A stretch of 64,000 nucleotides of DNA from the NCBI GenBank assembly GCA_020726505.1, contig JAHLEZ010000034.1, positions 531,722 through 595,721 of the forward strand, in the 5' to 3' direction. The notes below the pieces were generated by a model. That model saw nothing but the letters and a program-made list of their open reading frames with translations, was not told the origin of the DNA and did no database searches. A program made the translations under genes and the position numbers. Shown piece after piece: positions 1 to 13,700 of this stretch. Source of the stretch: Leptodontidium sp. MPI-SDFR-AT-0119 (taxonomy: Eukaryota; Ascomycota; Leotiomycetes; Helotiales; Leptodontidiaceae). Each line of letters begins with the position of its first letter. Position 1 is the first letter of the stretch.

Positions 1-105
1 CTTGGAGTGAAAAAGAAGAATGATAGAAGAGGCCCCCCTGCTCTACATAGTGCACTTGAAGTAGAAGAAATTAACCGCCAGACATTTTGTTCTGTTTTTA
101 ATCTG

Positions 106-1046
106 TTATGGAGGAAGTTCCGCCTTGCCTCTGTCTAGAGCACAGCAATGTGGTTGCATAGATCCTGCCAGGCGTTTTGATGCACGTCCTTGATCCTCCA
201 AACTAAGAACATTTTTCTTCAGATCGACTTTATCTGCCACCTTGCTTCCATTGCCTCCCTTGTCATCACCAACGTCCTTCTGCGCATTTCCAGGTGTGGG
301 ACTAGAATAAGTCAGTAAATTCCACAAAAACTTTCAGATCGTGGTGGCAGAATTTCAACCAGAGAGCAATGTTCTCCAGAGTATTCCCTCCACAGAATTG
401 CCCCAGGAAAGTAATATTTGGTATGTGCTTTGGCAGAGGAATCACAGATTCACCGTTCTTTTGTAGTGTCTCCAAGCCATTTCCTCATTTTCCTCAGCCG
501 CCACAATTTCAGATTCCTTTCCAGTCGCATCTGAGATTCGAGGAGAGTCTTCTGATGCTATCTTGGCATTTGTGGCAGGGATTTCGCTCTTAGCAGGGGC
601 TCGCGGCGCGTTGACGGCGGGGTTCTTGTATGGCGTTTTCGTGAGGCCCGAATTTGAGATAGCCTGATTTGTAGTTCCTATGAAGATTCTATTAGCGCAA
701 TTCGATATGCATGAGAAGGCTGTGTAATACTGCGCTTTGGATCTGGTCCTTTCAATGAGAGGCAGCCCAGAGCATTGCGCAAGGATTACAGCTTCGAATC
801 AGCAGCTTTGAATTCCTTTTGGAATTCATCGGCACCCGAAGGATCCAGAGCGAGCTTGTACTTGATCTTCTGAATTTCTCGTGCCAGGCTTTGGCCATCT
901 TCGCCACGTTGTCGGGAGCCATGGCTGCTTCTTGGGGTTTTGTTGATGCAAATGTAAAGTTGACCAGGAGAGAGAGAACAAAAGAAGAAGAAGCTCAGGG
1001 CCGCTCGCGCAAGATAGCATGCGTGAGGCTGCGAAACTAGAAGCAT
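106..1046 (-). pseudogene. Decayed or mis-framed minus-strand gene, unknown family
   Basis: Coding-like stretches lie end to end on the minus strand but not in one frame. One reads through residues such as SLAREIQKIKYKLALDPSG and stops at about 786. The next, about 780-450, reads in another frame through GLPLIERTRSKAQYYTAFS and a K/A/S/E-rich tail. The third (327-106) could be joined by an intron whose acceptor lies near 302. The first switch has no GT-AG intron that explains it, so I read it as a frameshift. I do not recognise the family. It could also be a real gene whose introns I have misjudged. Confidence 0.35.
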
Positions 1047-1464
1047 TCACAATTTCCCGAGCTGTTCACTTTCACTCGCTAGACCCACTTCAATTTTCGA
1101 CCGTAACGCGTTTTAATATTAAAAATCGAATTATAAAAGAAAAGCAATGAGAAGATATGCTTCATATTGTTTAAAAATTGATCATAGCTCTTCCAATGGT
1201 ACACTTTTGTCATCGGTCTTCCCTTTGATGCATTCTCCCGCGGTGTTGTTCCAGAGGAAGGGGTCAATTAGCCGAGAAGCGAAAGGAAGTAAACAGAACA
1301 AAAAGGCCCACCTTTTACGCTCTAAGCCAGGTCGCTCTGATGTAAGTAAAAAAATGCAGCAATGAAAGGGAACAAAACTTATGATTCATAAAAAAAAAAA
1401 AAGTTGCGCTCGAGGCACAAAAGGGAATTGCAAGGTGTGAGACCAAAGCCCACAAGAATCAAAC

Positions 1465-1581
1465 GCTGAATGCAGGCCAACAATTTCAAAAATGGCTGAA
1501 TGCACACCATTCTCATACCAAACATGATACCCAGTCGCTGAATGCAGACCGAACATAATCTGTGGTAGCTGAATGCATACC
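1465..1581. repeat. Four dispersed copies of a GCTGAATGCA motif
   Basis: GCTGAATGCA followed by GGCC, CACC, GACC or TACC starts at 1465, 1495, 1537 and 1568. Spacing is 30, 42 and 31 bp. The flanking bases are only loosely alike. Confidence 0.6.
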
Positions 1582-1589
1582 ACTCTCAT

Positions 1590-2809
1590 GGAGATAATCT
1601 CATGTACAGGATCCTAGAACACTGTACCACCGCGCAGTTTGTGTTGACAATGCACATTATTCTCTAGATATAGGCGTTAGTGCCGAGATATTTTTCGGCT
1701 CCGAGAATCTACCACCCCACGCCCTTTCCCAACTTTGTTCTAGATTAGTGACGCCTGAAGTGCCTTTTGGATTTCTCTGTCGAGGTTGGGGAGCCATCTT
1801 ATTTTGAGTATGTTGAGTCTTGACGCACAGAGGTCAATGTGTTGAGTTCTTGGCGAATCTCTTTCTGGACTGAATCCCGAGTCTTCGCTCCTGGCACGAT
1901 ACAACATGGTGAGCAAGTCTAGACACTGAAATTATGCGAGGTAGGCACACATGCTGTCATTCCTCACAGCTGCGAATAACTGTACCTTATACCAACTACA
2001 CCTTTCATGATCGCCTCCAAATCGCAGCAGAGAGTAGAAATACGTCGTGGATTGGGCAAATACAAGGGCTGGAGGTCGAAGCAGCATGACTAACTTCTAT
2101 CTCCCACCTCTCATCTTATCCGAAGTCTTCGCCGCACTCGCCGTACAGTGGCGTGAGTTGCAAGAAAACCAAGAGCTTTATATTGCATATGTGGGGGTGG
2201 AGTGGGCCTCGGGTAATGACGACAGGGACCGCCACAATCTGCCCTGAATCTCGGTGGAACTTTTCGAATCTTTCAAAGCTGGCGGAACGCTGTGCCCTGA
2301 GCCCCCCGAAATTCTAAGACAATGCCGGGGGCGAGAGCGGGTCTTCCGCATCGCTTCTTCCCCGCCACGATATGAGGCCACCACAATAAAAGGATTAAGT
2401 CGACGAGAACTTCTCGACTTGCGGCGGGAGAGAAATTTGTTTAGCTGAGTGAAAGAATGAAGTAGATTATTAGAAATGCGAATCACGATTTTTCCTGGAT
2501 CTGACAGACTAACCCCTGAGTTCGGGATCGGGTCAAAGACCAGACCGCGTATCAACACGTATCCCGAGGACTCAGGATTCTGAACCTTGTAGGTCCTAAC
2601 GCCGTAACGCCAAGGTGTGCGCACCTTCCCAGAAAAGCAATCCCTGACACTCGCGAAAAGGTATATGCAGTGTGATTTCTGGTCAGTTATCGGATGAACG
2701 TATGCTGGTGTTGTTTATTAGGCGTGCGCCATACCCGCCTTTGTTGTCGCTTGATGTCGCCTCCACCGACTCCATCTAAAATCGATACTTGGACCTAGTC
2801 ATCTTCAAA
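1590..2809. other. Gap with no assignable gene
   Basis: Open frames of up to 148 codons exist on both strands at 2.05-2.62 kb, but none has a recognisable domain, a convincing intron structure or a clear coding bias. The last 200 bases are probably the promoter of the gene starting at 2810. Confidence 0.4.
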
Positions 2810-4201
2810 ATGGCCGACAAGTTATACTTCCAAGGGGAGGATAGAAGTCCAATACTATTGGGATGTAAGCAATAATAGGAGAACCTCTTTCTATCTCCCA
2901 GTGTCTGAAGATCTTCTCGAGACACATTCCCCAGAACATTCTGGATGCGGCCGTTGCTAATACCCTCCTCGTTGCTAGGTACCATTCCATTCTGTATTCT
3001 TGCTGGTGTCTTGGTCATATGGAGAATTGCCTTCAGATTTTCTCGTAAGGCAATTACAGCCTCGGACTACTGTATTTGCATTGCCATGGTATGTCCTCGG
3101 AGTTCATCATACATCGTAGACTTACAACAGAATTCTAATCCTCTGAAGTTTTCTGCAACAGGCCAGGCTACTTTCAATCTGATAGGTAGTAGAGTATTTT
3201 CATCATGACGTTCTACCACTGATTGATTACAGCGTACACTCAGTATGGTTATGGTAGAAGAAAGGTCGATATTCCTCCAGCACTTGTCGCGTCCAAAACG
3301 CCGGCTGTGGTAAGTTTGCTCTAGCAAGTGGTTCGATTGGGTCCTAACCTTGTCAGCTATTTTGGTTCAACATGGTCCTCTTCAAGCTTTCTACAGGTGC
3401 AACAAAATTGTCTCTCTGTTTCGTATACGCTAGACTCTTCCAAATGGCAGACACCCTGACCGTTCGCATCTCGCGAGTTATCAATCGGATTCTGGCAGCG
3501 GTTGTTGTTATCTTCTATACTGCAACCTTCCTAGCAAGTATTTTTCAGTGCACTCCAATCCAGAAGGCATGGATCTCCAAGGCTGCGGGTACATGTATCG
3601 ATAAAACTCAACTTCGATATGCAGGACATGCCGTCAATCTCATCACCAGCGTTTGGGTCGTAGCACTGCCTCTCCCAGTCTTGTTCAAACTTTCCACTAT
3701 AGCAAGAGAAGTCACTCAGATTATCTTTCTAGTCCTTCTTGGTGGCGTGTAAGTCACTGACGATTGATACAGCCGAGATCCTGCTGACATTCATAGTCAT
3801 ACAGGGTGTGTGATAGCACGCCTGGTCTTGCAACTCATTCCCAACAAAGATCCGGACAAAAGTGGACAGTGTAAGATATTTCCTCCCACCCACAACAGGA
3901 ACTAACTTTTCCAGGGGCCAACACCGTTGGAAACTCGACTTCCATGGTGGAGCTGTTTGTCGGAATTATTGCGGCTTGCCTGGTGGTTATGCGTCCTTGT
4001 TTTCAAGGTGTTACTCGGAAGGTCTTTGGCACCACCATCGACGGCACACGATCTCGCGCGAATAACTCAAATAGCCTCGTTTTGACCTCCGTACCGCGTA
4101 CGAATCACGAAGAAGGGCACATTACGAAGACGGTTGATGTGAAGATGACAAGCAGGTCTGGATCGGAAGAAGATCTCTTTGAACACCGGGATCGATCCTA
4201 A
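2810..4201 (+). CDS. Rhodopsin-domain integral membrane protein (SAT4/PTH11-like fungal family)
   Basis: Seven exons give a 337-residue protein with all phases consistent: 2810-2864, 2979-3088, 3167-3185, 3233-3309, 3357-3748, 3797-3870, 3915-4201. The N-terminus has the family's short extracellular EDRSPILLG stretch before the first membrane helix. Further hydrophobic helices follow. The TGATKLSLCFVYARLF segment, the FQCTPIQKAW and GTCID motifs and a final helix after a WANTVGNS segment are typical of the fungal rhodopsin domain. The last 70 residues are a polar cytoplasmic tail. Family members are seven-helix membrane proteins, some of them PTH11-like receptors; the ligand is unknown. Intron 1 has an ideal branch point (GCTAATAC) close to its acceptor. 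Start chosen because the ATG precedes the conserved N-terminal motif. The small exon 3 (19 bp) is the least certain join. Confidence 0.85.
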
Positions 4202-5136
4202 AGAGGCAGATCTGTTTTACGGCAGAAGCAAAATCCGACTCTATTCATACACTTTGTGGCAAATGGGACCCAGGGCTGGAATACGTGAAGACGCAAGCAG
4301 CCGACCGTATTTTACGACCTTAGGAAGGAATGATGCAGGTCTTGAAAGAGGAAGATGGAGAGGGACAGTCATCCCATCAATCAGTGCCTTTACCGAATTT
4401 CGCGAAATACCCCTTTCGTAGAATGGATATATGCCCGAGAGTCTTGAATACATGTGTGGTCTAGTCAATCCAGCTAGCAGTTTGCTTTCCATATGCCCAT
4501 AGATTGTGTCCTACCATGGAGTTTCCTGGGGTCTAAATTTCAAACCAATCTGGGCACAGAGGCTATTGCGGGGACCAATGATGCTGCGCCGCTTCCCAAT
4601 CCAAGACTTGAAGGGCCAAGAGCCCGGAAACCACTGATGATCCGATTGATCCCCACTGCCCGGAAAAGTGGGTTCTCGGATGTTGTCCACAATTAAGCTG
4701 ACTGCATCCTGCGATACTATCTTGGCAAAAGTTCTTCGCTCAGTTGTTTAAACCGCTCATTCGTCTAGCCAACGCTTGACGTCTCCGAGTCTGATACTGA
4801 GCCCGCTTGGTACCACTTGATAGATAGACCGTATCCTGATGAAGATACGCGTGGCGGAGCCTCTCCAAATGGTGCTCCGTGCTCATCCCAGTAACACAGC
4901 AGGGATACTTCGGTTACGCCGTATTCATACGGCGACCAAGCTGCAAGAGCAAGGGGACATAAAGGGGCGGAGATGAAGCCGATGTAAGGTGTACCAAGCC
5001 CATGTCCCGTTGGATTTTGGTCGCGATCCACCATCCCTGGACTCATATATCTCAGCTGCCGGGCTGGTGGCGCTCTTCTCTCCAGCACCGTCCGATCACT
5101 CTTTCTCGCGGTCTCCTTGTCCTCGGGATAATTGCA
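4202..5136. other. Intergenic region between receptor-like gene and esterase
   Basis: No supported gene. Short frames here lack domains and splice logic. The esterase promoter should lie in the last few hundred bases. Confidence 0.45.
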
Positions 5137-6908
5137 ATGGCTCCGTGCTTCAGTCTTCTAGCAATTGCTGCTGCAGCACCACTGCTCATCTCGTCAGGCT
5201 TCGCCGCACCTGCTCAGACTTTCGAGGCAAAGTGCCTGGCGTTCCGGCCCGAGAACTATATTACCAACAGCTCCCGAACTGTGTTGGAGTATGTGGCGAG
5301 CGGAAGCACCCTAGCATTGACCGACAACGTTGCTTCCTGTGGACGTACTTCCCAAGCTGTTGCTACCAACCTGTGTCGTGTTGGCTTGTCCATTCCAACC
5401 TCGACAAAGTCTAGCATCTCTTTTGAACTGTGGCTTCCTGAAACTTGGAGTGGAAGATTTCTAGGCACGGGAAATGGAGGTATAGATGGATGCTTGCAAT
5501 ATGAGGGTGTGGCCTATGCAGCTCTCAATGGATTCGCTGCCTTCGGTACCAACAGTACGAATTTACCCGCCCGAAAATACCATATTGATCTAAGATCTTG
5601 GGATCCATGACTTTGTTTTGGAATCCTTGATCCAAGATGATGAAAATTTGTACCTACTAAACATGTTAATCAGATGGCCACAATGGCACCACCGCCATCG
5701 ACTTTTTGAACAACAAGGAGGTTGGCGTTGATTTCGCATGGCGATCGTAAGTCTTCCTGTTCGTCCTGAAATTTCGACTAAGCCTAATATATCGCAGCCT
5801 CCACACGGGTACCGTTTCCGGCAAGAAATTGACCAAGATCTTCTACGGCAAGGAGCAGAAGAAATCCTACTATCTTGGCTGCTCTCTTGGTGGCCGTATG
5901 GGCCTCAAAACAGCCGACAAATTCCCTAATGACTTTGATGGGATCGTTGCGGGAGCCCCAGCCGTTGACTTCAATAACCTCGTCTCATGGCGCGCCTCGT
6001 TCTTCCCAATCACGGGTCCAATCGGCTCTTCCAATTTCATTACTTCTGCCATGTGGGGTGGCCTCATTCACAATGCCATCCTAGCACAGTGCGACCATCT
6101 CGATGGAGTCACTGACGGCATCATTGAAGACCCCACAAAGTGCAACTTTGACCCTTCTGCCATCCAGTGCCAAGGAGATGCTGCCCCTCCTACCTGCCTC
6201 AACGCTGCTCAGATCTCCCAGGTCAAGAAGATATTTGCGCCCTACGTGGACGCTAGCAACAAGATCATCTATCCAGGTATGCAGCCAGGATCCGAGGCGT
6301 TGTCCGCCACAAGGCTCTATGCTGGTGTCCCATTTGCCTACTCGGATGAGTGGTTCAAGTACGTCGTGTACAGTGACCCCTCCTGGAACGCATCCACCTA
6401 CTCTCTCTCTGATGCCGCCGAAGCCGAACGTCTCAACCCAGGAGATATCAAGACATACCCAGACTCGTTCAAATCTTTCGCTGCCGCTGGCGGAAAGATC
6501 CTCTCTTACCACGGGCAACAAGACAACCAGATCACATCTTTCCAGAGCAACAGATTCTACGACCACCTCCTGAAGAAGACCCCACAGTCCGAGCTTGAGA
6601 AGTACTACCGCACATTCCGCATCAGTGGCATGAACCACTGCAATGGTGGACCTGGGGCATGGGTATTCGGTCAAGGTGGGGGAGCACCCAGTGTTGGCAT
6701 CCCCTTCGAGAAGGAGAAGAACATCCTCGCCGCTATGGTGGCCTGGGTTGAGAGAGGTATTGCTCCCGAGACCATCGAGGGCACCAAATTCACCGGCGAT
6801 ACTGTGGCAAACGGTGTCAGCTTCACGAGACGCCACTGTCGATACCCAAAGAAGCAAGTTTTCACAGGCGGTGACCACACCCTATCGACGAACTGGCGTT
6901 GCGAGTAG
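5137..6908 (+). CDS. Secreted feruloyl esterase / tannase family hydrolase
   Basis: Three exons (5137-5554, 5674-5746, 5798-6908) encode 533 residues. The family cleaves ester-linked ferulate or gallate from plant polymers outside the cell. An N-terminal hydrophobic signal (LLAIAAAAPLLIS) ends in alanines. Motifs in order: FLGTGNGG, then NNGHNGT across intron 1, then nucleophile Ser193 in GCSLGGRMG. Asp406 lies in GQQDNQ and His444 in GMNHCNGG. Cys192 and Cys445 flank Ser and His, matching the paired cysteines of the CS-D-HC motif known in this family. The acidic CDHLDGVTDGII loop fits the family's calcium site. Intron 1 has a CTACTAAAC branch point. The same frame runs upstream to 5002, but the ATG at 5137 puts the signal peptide at the very N-terminus. 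It looks intact and functional. Whether the substrate is ferulate or tannin esters cannot be read from sequence. Confidence 0.93.
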
Positions 6909-7380
6909 ATGGATTGATGTGGAATGCAGATAAATTTGCATATTTAGAAGTACGTCATGTTGGTATGCTGGTGGGTGGGTGTGCATGATCGAGAATATGA
7001 TTGCGATGAAGAACAAGTAAAAAAAAACTGTAAATAATTCATGAATCATATGTTACATGTAATTGTAATTATTATCTAGATTATCAAGTTTGGAACAATC
7101 ACGTTAGACGATTATCTACTAATAGAAGAGTACAGATTGACAAAGTAAGTTGAAAAAAAAAGGAGCAGCAGAGCTTGTATTATTAGATTATAATGCCTAG
7201 ATTATTATCTCTGAAGTCGATGTGAATCTGCAGTAGTTTTCGCTTGTGATAATAAGTGTGATCTCGACGAGCCCGGACTCATCATCAGTTCAGCTGGTAG
7301 TACTACTCCTCCCCCCTTCCCCGCAGCCCGGAACTCCACTGCTGATGAGATAGTGATTAGAGTCCCTGAGTTATCTTAAT
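6909..7380. other. 3' flank of esterase grading into AT-rich DNA
   Basis: No gene seen. A pyrimidine-rich patch near 7310 is the last GC-balanced DNA before the RIP-mutated block. Confidence 0.5.
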
Positions 7381-10300
7381 AATAACGTAGTAAGTACTAA
7401 GTAGTGTCCGACTCGGAATAAATGTACTTTAGTGTTAGGGATTAATATAAGGACGCACCTCTAATATTTAAAGAGAGGGATAATATACTACTATATACTA
7501 AAATAATCGCTAAACTAATTTTATATTACTAAGAACTATAATTTAAGACACCTTAGTACTATAATACACACAAAGAAAAGCCTATATAGCCCTGAGTAGG
7601 TCAAAGAGAATATTAGCCTCGTGTTATAAGAATACTAATCTCTCGGAGTAAAGCTTAATAAGAAACTAGCGCCATTATAAACTACTTATTATATATAAAT
7701 ATATAATAAGTTTAGAACAAGACTGCTATTATTAAGCCGGCGATATTTTAAGCGACAAAAAGTAACTTCGTTTAAATAGGCTAGTTATCGGGCTCGATCC
7801 GCAGGACTAGATTCTAAAACGACAAGTTAAATCTATAGCTTAAGCTAGAAATTCGAGTCTAACGTATTAGACACTCTAAAGAATATAGACATAATACACT
7901 TAAGCGCTAACTCTTAGTAATTAATAAAAAGAAAGAAAATAATAAAGTAAGTCTATTATTCCTAAGGACAAAGCTAATACTTATAGAGCTATTAACCCCG
8001 ATGTAGCGCATAGTAATCTATAAAGGACAATACTAAGAGTACTATTAAGAAACTAGCCTTAAACTAGTAAGTAAATCACATAATTTATATAAGATAAGTA
8101 GAAGTCTAGGAAATCTCTTAGTAAAGAACTAATAACACGCTTAGAATTAGAGCCGTGCTCTCTAAAACCTTAAGTTAATAACTATAATATAACTAACACT
8201 AACCCCGCCTTACGTATTAAAGGTCTAAGTATATTATTAGCCGATAACCCCTAACTAATAAACCTTTTAAGGATCAAGTATTAGTCGACTACCCCTAATC
8301 AGCTTTATTTAAAGTCTCTCGCTTGTTAAGTCAGGGCCCCTTTTATATATACGTCAATACCTCTTAGTCCCCTCTCGTTAAAAAGTCTAAAAGAATAAGG
8401 ACTTCTCTTGCCGTTTATTAGTATTAATAAATCAGAAGTAATATACTTTGTACTTAGAGTATTAATAAGAGACTATAAGTTATAAACAACTTTTAAGTAT
8501 AATATAATAATTCTAAGACTATAATAAACTTATAAGTAAGAGTGCCGCTATTTTAGGCTCACATTAATATTGCTAAAGTAATAAAAACTCTATACCCTCG
8601 ACCTCTAGCTAAGTTTAGTAATAAGTACTAATAACTAATTAAGGTTAAGGGTATAACCTTAAGTGTTCTTATAAATGTTTCGTCACCGCTTATTATATTA
8701 TTCTAAGAAGTGTCGTTAAGTAAAACGGACAAGGACAAAGTTAATAACTTATAAAGTAACTAGTCAAGAGTTAAGTTTAGCTTTAACTATAAGATTAATA
8801 ATAAGTTCTTTAACCTTTATTAAAAAACTAAAGTAATTAAGAGACTTCAACTATAACCGAACTACTATTCCGAGAAGATCTCTAGTTAATAGGACCCTAC
8901 AGTATATTATCTTATACTTAGTTATTACTAGCTTAATAGTACTTGAGTTAATTAAACTCTTTTGCCCCTAGAAAGCTCAGCTATTTTAAAGACCCTTTAT
9001 TAACTTTAATAATAAGAAGTAACTTACTTATTAAGGAGAAAAGGGGCCATTTTTACTACACTAAGAACTAAGAACTTATTATAGCCTCCTAACCTTACTC
9101 GACGTATTACGACTATTAGTTTACTTACTTCTCCTGGCCTTCTATTATAAACCTCGAAGTTAGCGGATCTAGCCTTTACCTTATTTAACTAACTAATTAA
9201 TAAAAGACTAATAAAATAATATTACTTATCTTCAGTAGTATAACTTACGTAAGTGTAATAAGAGCGTATTTATAAAAGGACCCGAAAGTTACTTAGTAAC
9301 TTATTACTAAGGGAAGATTAGTATAGCGCGACACGTACGTTCTTAGCCTAAGAAGTAGAGTTTAATATAAATAGTCACAAGAGGTAGCCTTAATTTCTAT
9401 TAGTTTACGAGCTTAAAGAAGACAAATAATATCGTTTCCTTAACTTATAGAGAGAATATAAGCACTAACGCTATAAAGAGGTTAAACAATTTAATACTTA
9501 GCTAAATAACGTAAAAGTAAAGTCTTAAAGTTCACTTTAGTTACTTCTTAAAATACGAGTTAAGGATTAATAACCGTGGCAGTACTTTAAATCGCTATAA
9601 AAAAAAGTATTAGTATAATTTATAAATAACTAGTCAAGTATAAGAGGAAGAGATAAGAGTATAACTCACAAAGTTAAGACGCGTTAAAACCTCTATAATA
9701 TTAACCTTTAGTATTAAAGTTAAGAGCGCTTAAGCTAAAATAAAACAAACTAATCTTAATAACACCTCTAAGGTAACTAATAACGAAGGACTTTTCTTAA
9801 AAATCTACGACGAGTTAATAAAGCTTAAATAGTACTATAGAAAGTTAACTTTATATTAAAGTTATTATTTAGAGATTGAGGTGCGGAAAAGCTAAGTAAA
9901 GACTATATATAAGTTAACGTAAGTATTACGAAAGAAGTTACTGTCTAGTAAGAAGAAAGTAAGTAAGTAAGGAAAGCTCTTTATTACGTTACTTCTACGA
10001 CTAAATAATAGCGAAGTTAAAGGTGTTAAGCTTTAATAGCGCGCTGGAGTTAATAGTAAAGGCCAAGGTTATTGCCTTGAAGGTGCTAAATAGTAAAGAG
10101 ACTTTTAAGGATACCTAGAGTCATAGTAACTAAAGTTATCGTTAAATAGAAGGAGATCTTGCCTTAGTAATATAAGAAAAGTAATAGTGAAGTCGATTTT
10201 GATATAAGCTTAATAGGGAAGTTTACTTTCTTTAGAAAATTAAAGTGAAAGAAAGTATAAGAGGTGTTATTTAATTAGTAAGAGAAGAAGTAAAGAAGTT

Positions 10301-10580
10301 AAAGTATATTAAAGTATTTTATAAAAGGAATAATATTAAGGAGAAGTTATTATACTTAGAAAGTTAAAGTTAAAAAGTTAATAAGGGAGAGTTAAATTTA
10401 TAAAGGTAAGCTAGCGACACTAAGCGAGGGGATTGTTTACTTCTAAAGGCGACAGGTTAACTATCACGGGACTTCTTCTCCTTTATTAGGCTTCCTACTA
10501 ATAACGTTGATTTATAGAGCTTTTGATTAGTAGAGTGTTTCTTTTGTATTAAGTCGCTTGAGGGCGAGTATGATTTTTGA
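7380..10580. mobile_element. RIP-mutated repeat DNA, family not recognised
   Basis: Extremely AT-rich sequence dominated by TpA, with few CpA or TpG dinucleotides and stops in every frame. Short plus-strand stretches look protein-derived (for example around 9.3-9.5 kb and 10.17-10.3 kb), but I could not match them to a transposon protein. A purine-rich tract followed by TGTAGTAGGG near 10.58 kb may be an element boundary. It may belong to the Gypsy element downstream or to a separate nested element. Confidence 0.5.
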
Positions 10581-10779
10581 AGAGGAGGACGAATGTAGTA
10601 GGGAAGGCTCTCGGTAGCTCCTTTATCACTTAACTAGATAAGCTCTTTCTATATAAAAGGGTTTAATACTTAAAGACAACTCAAGAACTAAGAACTTTTT
10701 ATAAATATTAACTAATATACTTTTTTCTCCTCCCCTTACTCGACTTTTTATGTTCTCTAGATATATATTATCTATAAAT

Positions 10780-13700
10780 AAGTAATATAATATATAACGA
10801 GTTCCGTACGAAGTTTATAATATATACGGCTACTAAGAAGATCTCACTTGCCCGCTAGTTCGACGACGTTTACGAGAAAGTCTCGGATAAGCTTAAGTAC
10901 GATATCTAAACTAAGAAGTATAAATTCGCTAAAGACTATATAGCTCTCGACGAGTTCTTAGTTGTCTTAGACTACGAGTTACAAAACATCGCTACTAGAC
11001 GAGCTAATAGACAAACTACTACCACTGCCTACGAGGGTCCCCGTGTGAAAATAGGTGGGCCAATCAGAAGAGAGGAAGCGCAGTAGGTGAACACGTGATT
11101 AGAGACAAAGTAGATTGCTTGCTTGCTTGCTTGAGAAGAGCCATAAGGGCTCTTCGGTAGTTATATACATAATATTAGCTTCTCTAGAAGCTTCGACGAC
11201 TACGTAGTTGATTACGTGGCTCTTACGGACTACGTAATCGAATACGAGAGTAATTTCCGAGCCGCGTAAGCAGTGGAGATTACTTCGGCTGTTCTCCAGT
11301 GTAGAATCGGCACGAGTTACCGAAGTCAAATCCAACACCCCGAGTCTCCTTTAATAATACTAACGACTCACGTAGTATCTTAAAGAAGGAAAGCTAGTGT
11401 GCGACTTCCCTTACGCCGGCTACTACGGTATAAAGACCCCTGACTTTAACTCTAAGACAGTCGTCAGATGTCTACTAACGTACGCCCTTTCTTTCGCTTA
11501 TCTTACGTCGACTTAAGTCCCTTATACCTCCCCTTACACCTAGAGACGTCTCTTTTGATATATATATATTTACTATAATAAGACCGGCTATTAGGCTAGG
11601 AATTATCTTAAGCGCCGTAGAGACTAAGCTCTCGACAAGTCAATTTTTGAGTTAGTTATTAGTGAGGACTTAGAGACTAACGAGTTATTAAAAAACTCTT
11701 AGGTCGTGGCAAAGACTTATACCTTAATATAAGCTATAACTTATAAAAGGACTTAATATTTAATTTCTGTGCTCTTATTAAAGGACGACAATTCTTAATT
11801 AGTATTAAACTAGGAAGGAATAAATTTTTTACTAAAACACTTATATATATTAATAGTAGAACTAATATTTTCAGTACTATTAAAACCTCTCTTATATATT
11901 AACTTGTTAAGTAATTTAATATTTCTTTTATATCCCTCCCTTAACTAATCGACACAGCCGTCTTACTTACTTTAATAATTAATCGCCGGCGAATTAACTT
12001 CCCCTCTTTAGTAATTAACTTAAGAAACACTAACGTCTTAATTAGTCGGAAGTTCCTCGAGTATTACGACTTAAAGTAGTCGTATATAAAGAACTGTAAT
12101 CGACTAAAATAGCTATTAAATATACTAGTCTAGTCGTACTTTAACTAGCGAGTCTTTATTAACGTCAACTATTTTAATAAGTTAATCGTTAAGTCTCACT
12201 AACTTAATACAAAACGAAGGGATGCCCTTATAGACGTAAATGACTATCGCCGGAAGTATGTTAAGATTGTGGCACTTAATAACTCCTCTAAGTTAAAGGT
12301 CCCTCCACGACCTACCGCTAGCGTCTCGCCGACTCGACCCTTGAGCTTTACTAGAGAAGTTAAGGAGCGCCTCCGAGTTATAAAGGATTAATTAAACCCG
12401 TCGACATCCCGTGATCTAAGATTACTACTAAAAGCCCGTAAAGTCCCTCTAACGAATTACTAACTAAAGGCGCTTACGACAGAGATCTTCCTTATATCGG
12501 CAGCGGCGATGTCTATAACGTACCTTCGACTTAAGAGAGCTAAGAAAAATAAAGTAGAAACCTTCGTGATATTAATACATGAGATCGACTAAGAACTGAC
12601 TCGTCGCCGGCGAGAGGCCTTAAACTAATTAATCGTCGAGCTCGTATTAATAAATAGAGACTTGACCTTAAAAGAGGCCCTAGAAGTAAAGTACGCGTAA
12701 GATAACGAATTAGTAAATAAGAAGCTCCTGGTGGAGTATTAAAAGTATACTACTCTCTTCTCTTGGCGAGCCTCTAACGAGTTACTAGTACATCGCCAAG
12801 GCGTAAACTACTAGATTAAACTTACTAAGGAAAACGACTTGTCTTTTAAACCTCTCCGGCGTATAACTAAAGAACAGCTATTAAAGACTAAGTAATATAT
12901 TATTAATAACTTATATAAAAGTTTTATTAAGCCCTCTAGTGTATTATATATAGCCCTTATTCTTTTTACTAAGAAAGCTAATAATAGTCTCTAGCTATGC
13001 GTCAACTATTAGAAGCTAAATGCCTTATTAAAGAAGGACCTGTACTTAATCCCCCTAATTAATAAGATAATAGTACGTATTTATAAGGCAAAGGTTTTTA
13101 TAAAGCTCGATATTTAGTAAGCTTTTTACCGCATTTATATGTCCCCCGAGAGTAAAGACTATACGACCTTTTATACTTAATATAATACGTATAAGTATAA
13201 AGTCCTTCCCTTTAACTTTATAAATAGTCTAGTGACTTTCTAGTGATTTATTAATAATATCTTTATAGAGTACCTCGACGACTTCTACGCGGCTTATATA
13301 AACGACATCCTTATATATTCGTCAACTCCCGAGGAGCACGAGGTCTATATTAAGAAAGTAATAATAATATTATAAGTACGTAGACACTAGGCCGACATTA
13401 ATAAGTCTAAGTTTAATATATAAAAGACAAGGTTCTTAGGATTTATTATTAAAGTTAATAGCGTAGAAGTTAACTTAGAGAAGATTAGTATAATTAAGGA
13501 CTAATAATACGCCGACAATATTACGAGTATATAAAGTTATCTTAGCTTTTATAACTTTTACCGCCGGTTTATTAAGGACTATAATCGCATCGCACGACCC
13601 CTTACAATACTCACTAAAAAGGACGTTCCCTTTATCTTCGATAACGCCTATAAAAACGCGTGGGAAACTCTTTAGGAGGCCCTCTAGTTTACGCTAGTTC

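Noticed and set aside
2178..2624. 148-codon minus-strand frame
   Set aside because: No domain, low-complexity basic content, and equally long frames on the opposite strand. Not enough to call a gene.
6081..6878. 265-codon minus-strand open frame
   Set aside because: Shadow of the feruloyl esterase third exon, which has all catalytic motifs.
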